Below are positions 62,301 to 64,000 of a stretch of 64,000 nucleotides of DNA, piece after piece. Below the pieces are notes generated by a model. It saw nothing but the letters and a program-made list of their open reading frames with translations, was not told the DNA's origin and did not search any database. The position numbers were made by a program, and so were the translations under genes. Within the stretch, counting starts at the first letter, position 1. Each line of letters starts with the position of its first letter. The stretch comes from Stenotrophomonas maltophilia (GTDB lineage Bacteria; Pseudomonadota; Gammaproteobacteria; Xanthomonadales; Xanthomonadaceae): assembly GCF_039555535.1 (NCBI RefSeq), contig NZ_CP154630.1, forward strand, positions 248,001 through 312,000, read 5' to 3'.

Positions 62301-63101
62301 TCAGCGTGCCGGCGGGTCGGGCACGTAGCGGTTCGGGAAGGCCTGCGGTTCGCGCGGCAGGCGCGAGGGTGCATCGACCAGGATGCCGCGCGCACGCAGG
62401 TTGCGGGCGCTGTCGTAGCGCAGCTGCAGCACCTGGGCCGGACTGCGGCTGGCGCGCTCGAAGTCGGTATCGCGTACCGAGGACTGTTCGCGTGCGCCGT
62501 GGCCGGTCCCCAACGCAGGGGCCTGCGACTTGCTGGCATAGCCCTCGATGCGGCTGGCACTGGCATCGGCGGCAGCCTCAGCCTGCGCGGCCGGCGCCGG
62601 CAGCGGCACGCCACGGCGCAGGATCGGCTCCGGACGCCAGCGGCGCGCCTCCTCGAACACCGCAACGCCGACCACGCCGATGTTGTCCGGGCGGCCGGTG
62701 CGGCTGGCATAACTGCCGCTGGGGCTGCTGAACACGAACTGCGCCACTTCGTCCTGGCTCTTGCGCCAGCCGGTGATGTCGGCGCGCTGGCCGGGGTTGA
62801 GCACGTAGCCGGTCTGCGAAGGATCGGCATCCTCGCCGGAGATGGCGTTGATGCCGTCTACCGACAGCACCACCAGCACCCGGCGCGGGCTGTCGTTGTA
62901 CAGGCGCACGGCGTAGCGGTGGCCGCGCTCGCCGGCCACCCAGCGCTGGCCTTCGGCGGGGTAGCTGCGCAATTCGGTGCCACGGTCGCGGTCGACCAGG
63001 GCCATGCGCACCGGGCCACCTTCATACATTGGCGGCGGGGGCGGGGCCGGACGGAAACCGGCCAGGGGCAGGATCAGCAGCAGGGGCAGCAGGCGTTTCA
63101 T
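62301..63101 (-). CDS. Exported protein of unknown function
   Basis: A 266-residue protein with a signal peptide (MKRLLPLLLILPLAGF). The first half (about 30-155) looks like a beta-sandwich (RGHRYAVRLYNDSPRRVLVV, LNPGQRADITGWRKSQDEVA, FVFSSPSGSYASRTGRPDNI). The second half is polar and unstructured-looking (PAPAAQAEAAADASASRIEG; ALGTGHGAREQSSVRDTDFE). I recall similar proteins in Xanthomonadaceae but no assigned function. It diverges from trpS. Confidence 0.65.
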   Translation of the reverse strand: MKRLLPLLLILPLAGFRPAPPPPPMYEGGPVRMALVDRDRGTELRSYPAEGQRWVAGERGHRYAVRLYNDSPRRVLVVLSVDGINAISGEDADPSQTGYVLNPGQRADITGWRKSQDEVAQFVFSSPSGSYASRTGRPDNIGVVGVAVFEEARRWRPEPILRRGVPLPAPAAQAEAAADASASRIEGYASKSQAPALGTGHGAREQSSVRDTDFERASRSPAQVLQLRYDSARNLRARGILVDAPSRLPREPQAFPNRYVPDPPAR

Positions 63102-63209
63102 CGGGCGTCTCCAGCGGGGTTGGGTGAATGAACGCGCCGCAGGCCCTGACGGGGTTGACCGTTGGCACGGTAAACTGGCCCCGTTCATCGAAGGTTTCCC
63201 CACGCAGTC

Positions 63210-64000
63210 ATGACGACCCGAGTCCTTACCGGCATCACCCCCTCCGGCACGCCCCACCTGGGCAACTACGTTGGCGCCATCCGTCCGGCCATCGCGGCCA
63301 GCCGCGCCCCGGGGATCGAGAGTTTCTTCTTCCTGGCCGACCTGCACAGCCTGATCAAATCCCAGGACCCGCAGCGCACCCAGCGCGCGACCCTGGAGAT
63401 CGCGGCCAGCTGGCTGGCCTGCGGCCTGGACCCGGAACACGTGTGGTTCTACCGCCAGAGCGACATCCGCGAGACCACCGAGCTGATGTGGTTCCTGACC
63501 GCCATCGCCAGCAAGGGCATCCTCAACCGCGCGCACGCCTACAAGGCGGCGGTGGACAAGAACCGCGAGGAAGGCGTGGATGAAGATGCAGGCGTCAGCG
63601 CCGGCCTGTTCATGTACCCGGTGCTGATGGCCGCCGACATCCTGATCTTCAAGGCCAACCAGGTGCCGGTGGGCCGCGACCAGATCCAGCACATCGAGAT
63701 GGCGCGCGACTTCGCCCAGCGCTTCAATCACGTGTACGGCAAGGAGTATTTCCCGCTGCCGGACGTGGTGATCGACGAGCAGGTGGCGACGCTGGCCGGC
63801 CTGGATGGCCGCAAGATGAGCAAGAGCTACCACAACACCATTCCGCTGTTCGTGCCGCGCGAGGAGCTGAAGAAGCTGGTGTTCTCGATCCTGACCGACT
63901 CGCGTGCACCGGGCGAGCCGAAGGACACCGAAGGCTCGGCCCTGTTCCAGATGTACCAGGCCTTCGCCACCCCGGAACAGACCGCCGAGTTCGCCAAGGC
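63210..64000 (+). CDS. trpS: Tryptophanyl-tRNA synthetase, N-terminal part
   Basis: Class I synthetase charging tRNA-Trp. The gene runs off the right edge after 263 residues. The HIGH-equivalent is [10 protein letters not shown] at about 13-22, and the KMSKS loop is GRKMSKSYH near residue 202. [20 protein letters not shown] is typical of the longer TrpRS form found in many proteobacteria. No attenuation-like or T-box element was seen upstream. Confidence 0.95.
   Translation, partial: MTTRVLTGITPSGTPHLGNYVGAIRPAIAASRAPGIESFFFLADLHSLIKSQDPQRTQRATLEIAASWLACGLDPEHVWFYRQSDIRETTELMWFLTAIASKGILNRAHAYKAAVDKNREEGVDEDAGVSAGLFMYPVLMAADILIFKANQVPVGRDQIQHIEMARDFAQRFNHVYGKEYFPLPDVVIDEQVATLAGLDGRKMSKSYHNTIPLFVPREELKKLVFSILTDSRAPGEPKDTEGSALFQMYQAFATPEQTAEFAK

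Overview
The window is chromosomal DNA of a high-GC gammaproteobacterium, almost certainly a member of the Stenotrophomonas maltophilia complex or a very close Xanthomonadaceae relative. Three things point there: many GTAG-headed palindromes of the SMAG type typical of S. maltophilia; gene neighbourhoods typical of Xanthomonadaceae (cNMP-binding GGDEF protein plus nucleotidyl cyclase, PhoP/PhoQ behind a small secreted protein, NadV/NadM); and two loci that look like effectors of the Xanthomonadales bacteria-killing type IV secretion system (T4SS). No prophage, insertion sequence or CRISPR array was seen.

Layout. 1-1.7 kb: glyoxylate shunt (end of malate synthase, then isocitrate lyase). 2-7.3 kb: a cNMP-binding GGDEF protein, a class III nucleotidyl cyclase with TPRs, a short NHLP-type peptide on the opposite strand and a SagB-like oxidoreductase; this resembles an uncharacterised RiPP system wired to cGMP/c-di-GMP signalling. 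7.3-12.9 kb: leucine degradation (methylcrotonyl-CoA carboxylase subunits, isovaleryl-CoA dehydrogenase) with a divergent TetR regulator. 13-19 kb: cytochrome c5, secreted nuclease, EamA transporter, hydrolase, ZapE, DUF2884 protein. 19-23.1 kb: nrdAB with a promoter carrying candidate NrdR boxes. 23.2-28.4 kb: LysE exporter, thioesterase, sirtuin, OYE flavoenzyme, LysR regulator, PurU. 28.5-32.9 kb: PncA and QueH behind a cobalamin riboswitch, then NadV and NadM for NAD salvage. 33-35 kb: large membrane patatin. 35.3-42.3 kb: XRE/ScfR-type regulator divergent from a five-gene valine catabolic operon with translational coupling. 42.6-44.5 kb: Ohr, a CDF transporter and a SulP transporter relic.

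44.6-47.6 kb and 55.5-58.7 kb are accessory segments of similar composition: each holds a HigBA-like toxin-antitoxin module beside a predicted T4SS effector and its immunity gene. The first effector is intact; the second is cut by an in-frame TAG. Between them lie dusA, phoPQ, an M90 peptidase, birA, coaX, a SPOR protein and tRNA-Thr(UGU). The end (59.7-64 kb) carries a DUF3011 protein, arginase, an entericidin-like lipoprotein, a CsbD protein, an unknown secreted protein and the start of trpS.

The most interesting regions are the RiPP/second-messenger locus (2-7.3 kb), the cobalamin riboswitch ahead of the B12-independent queuosine enzyme QueH (30 kb), and the twin effector/toxin-antitoxin neighbourhoods, whose toxin-antitoxin promoters share a one-base-diverged palindromic operator.
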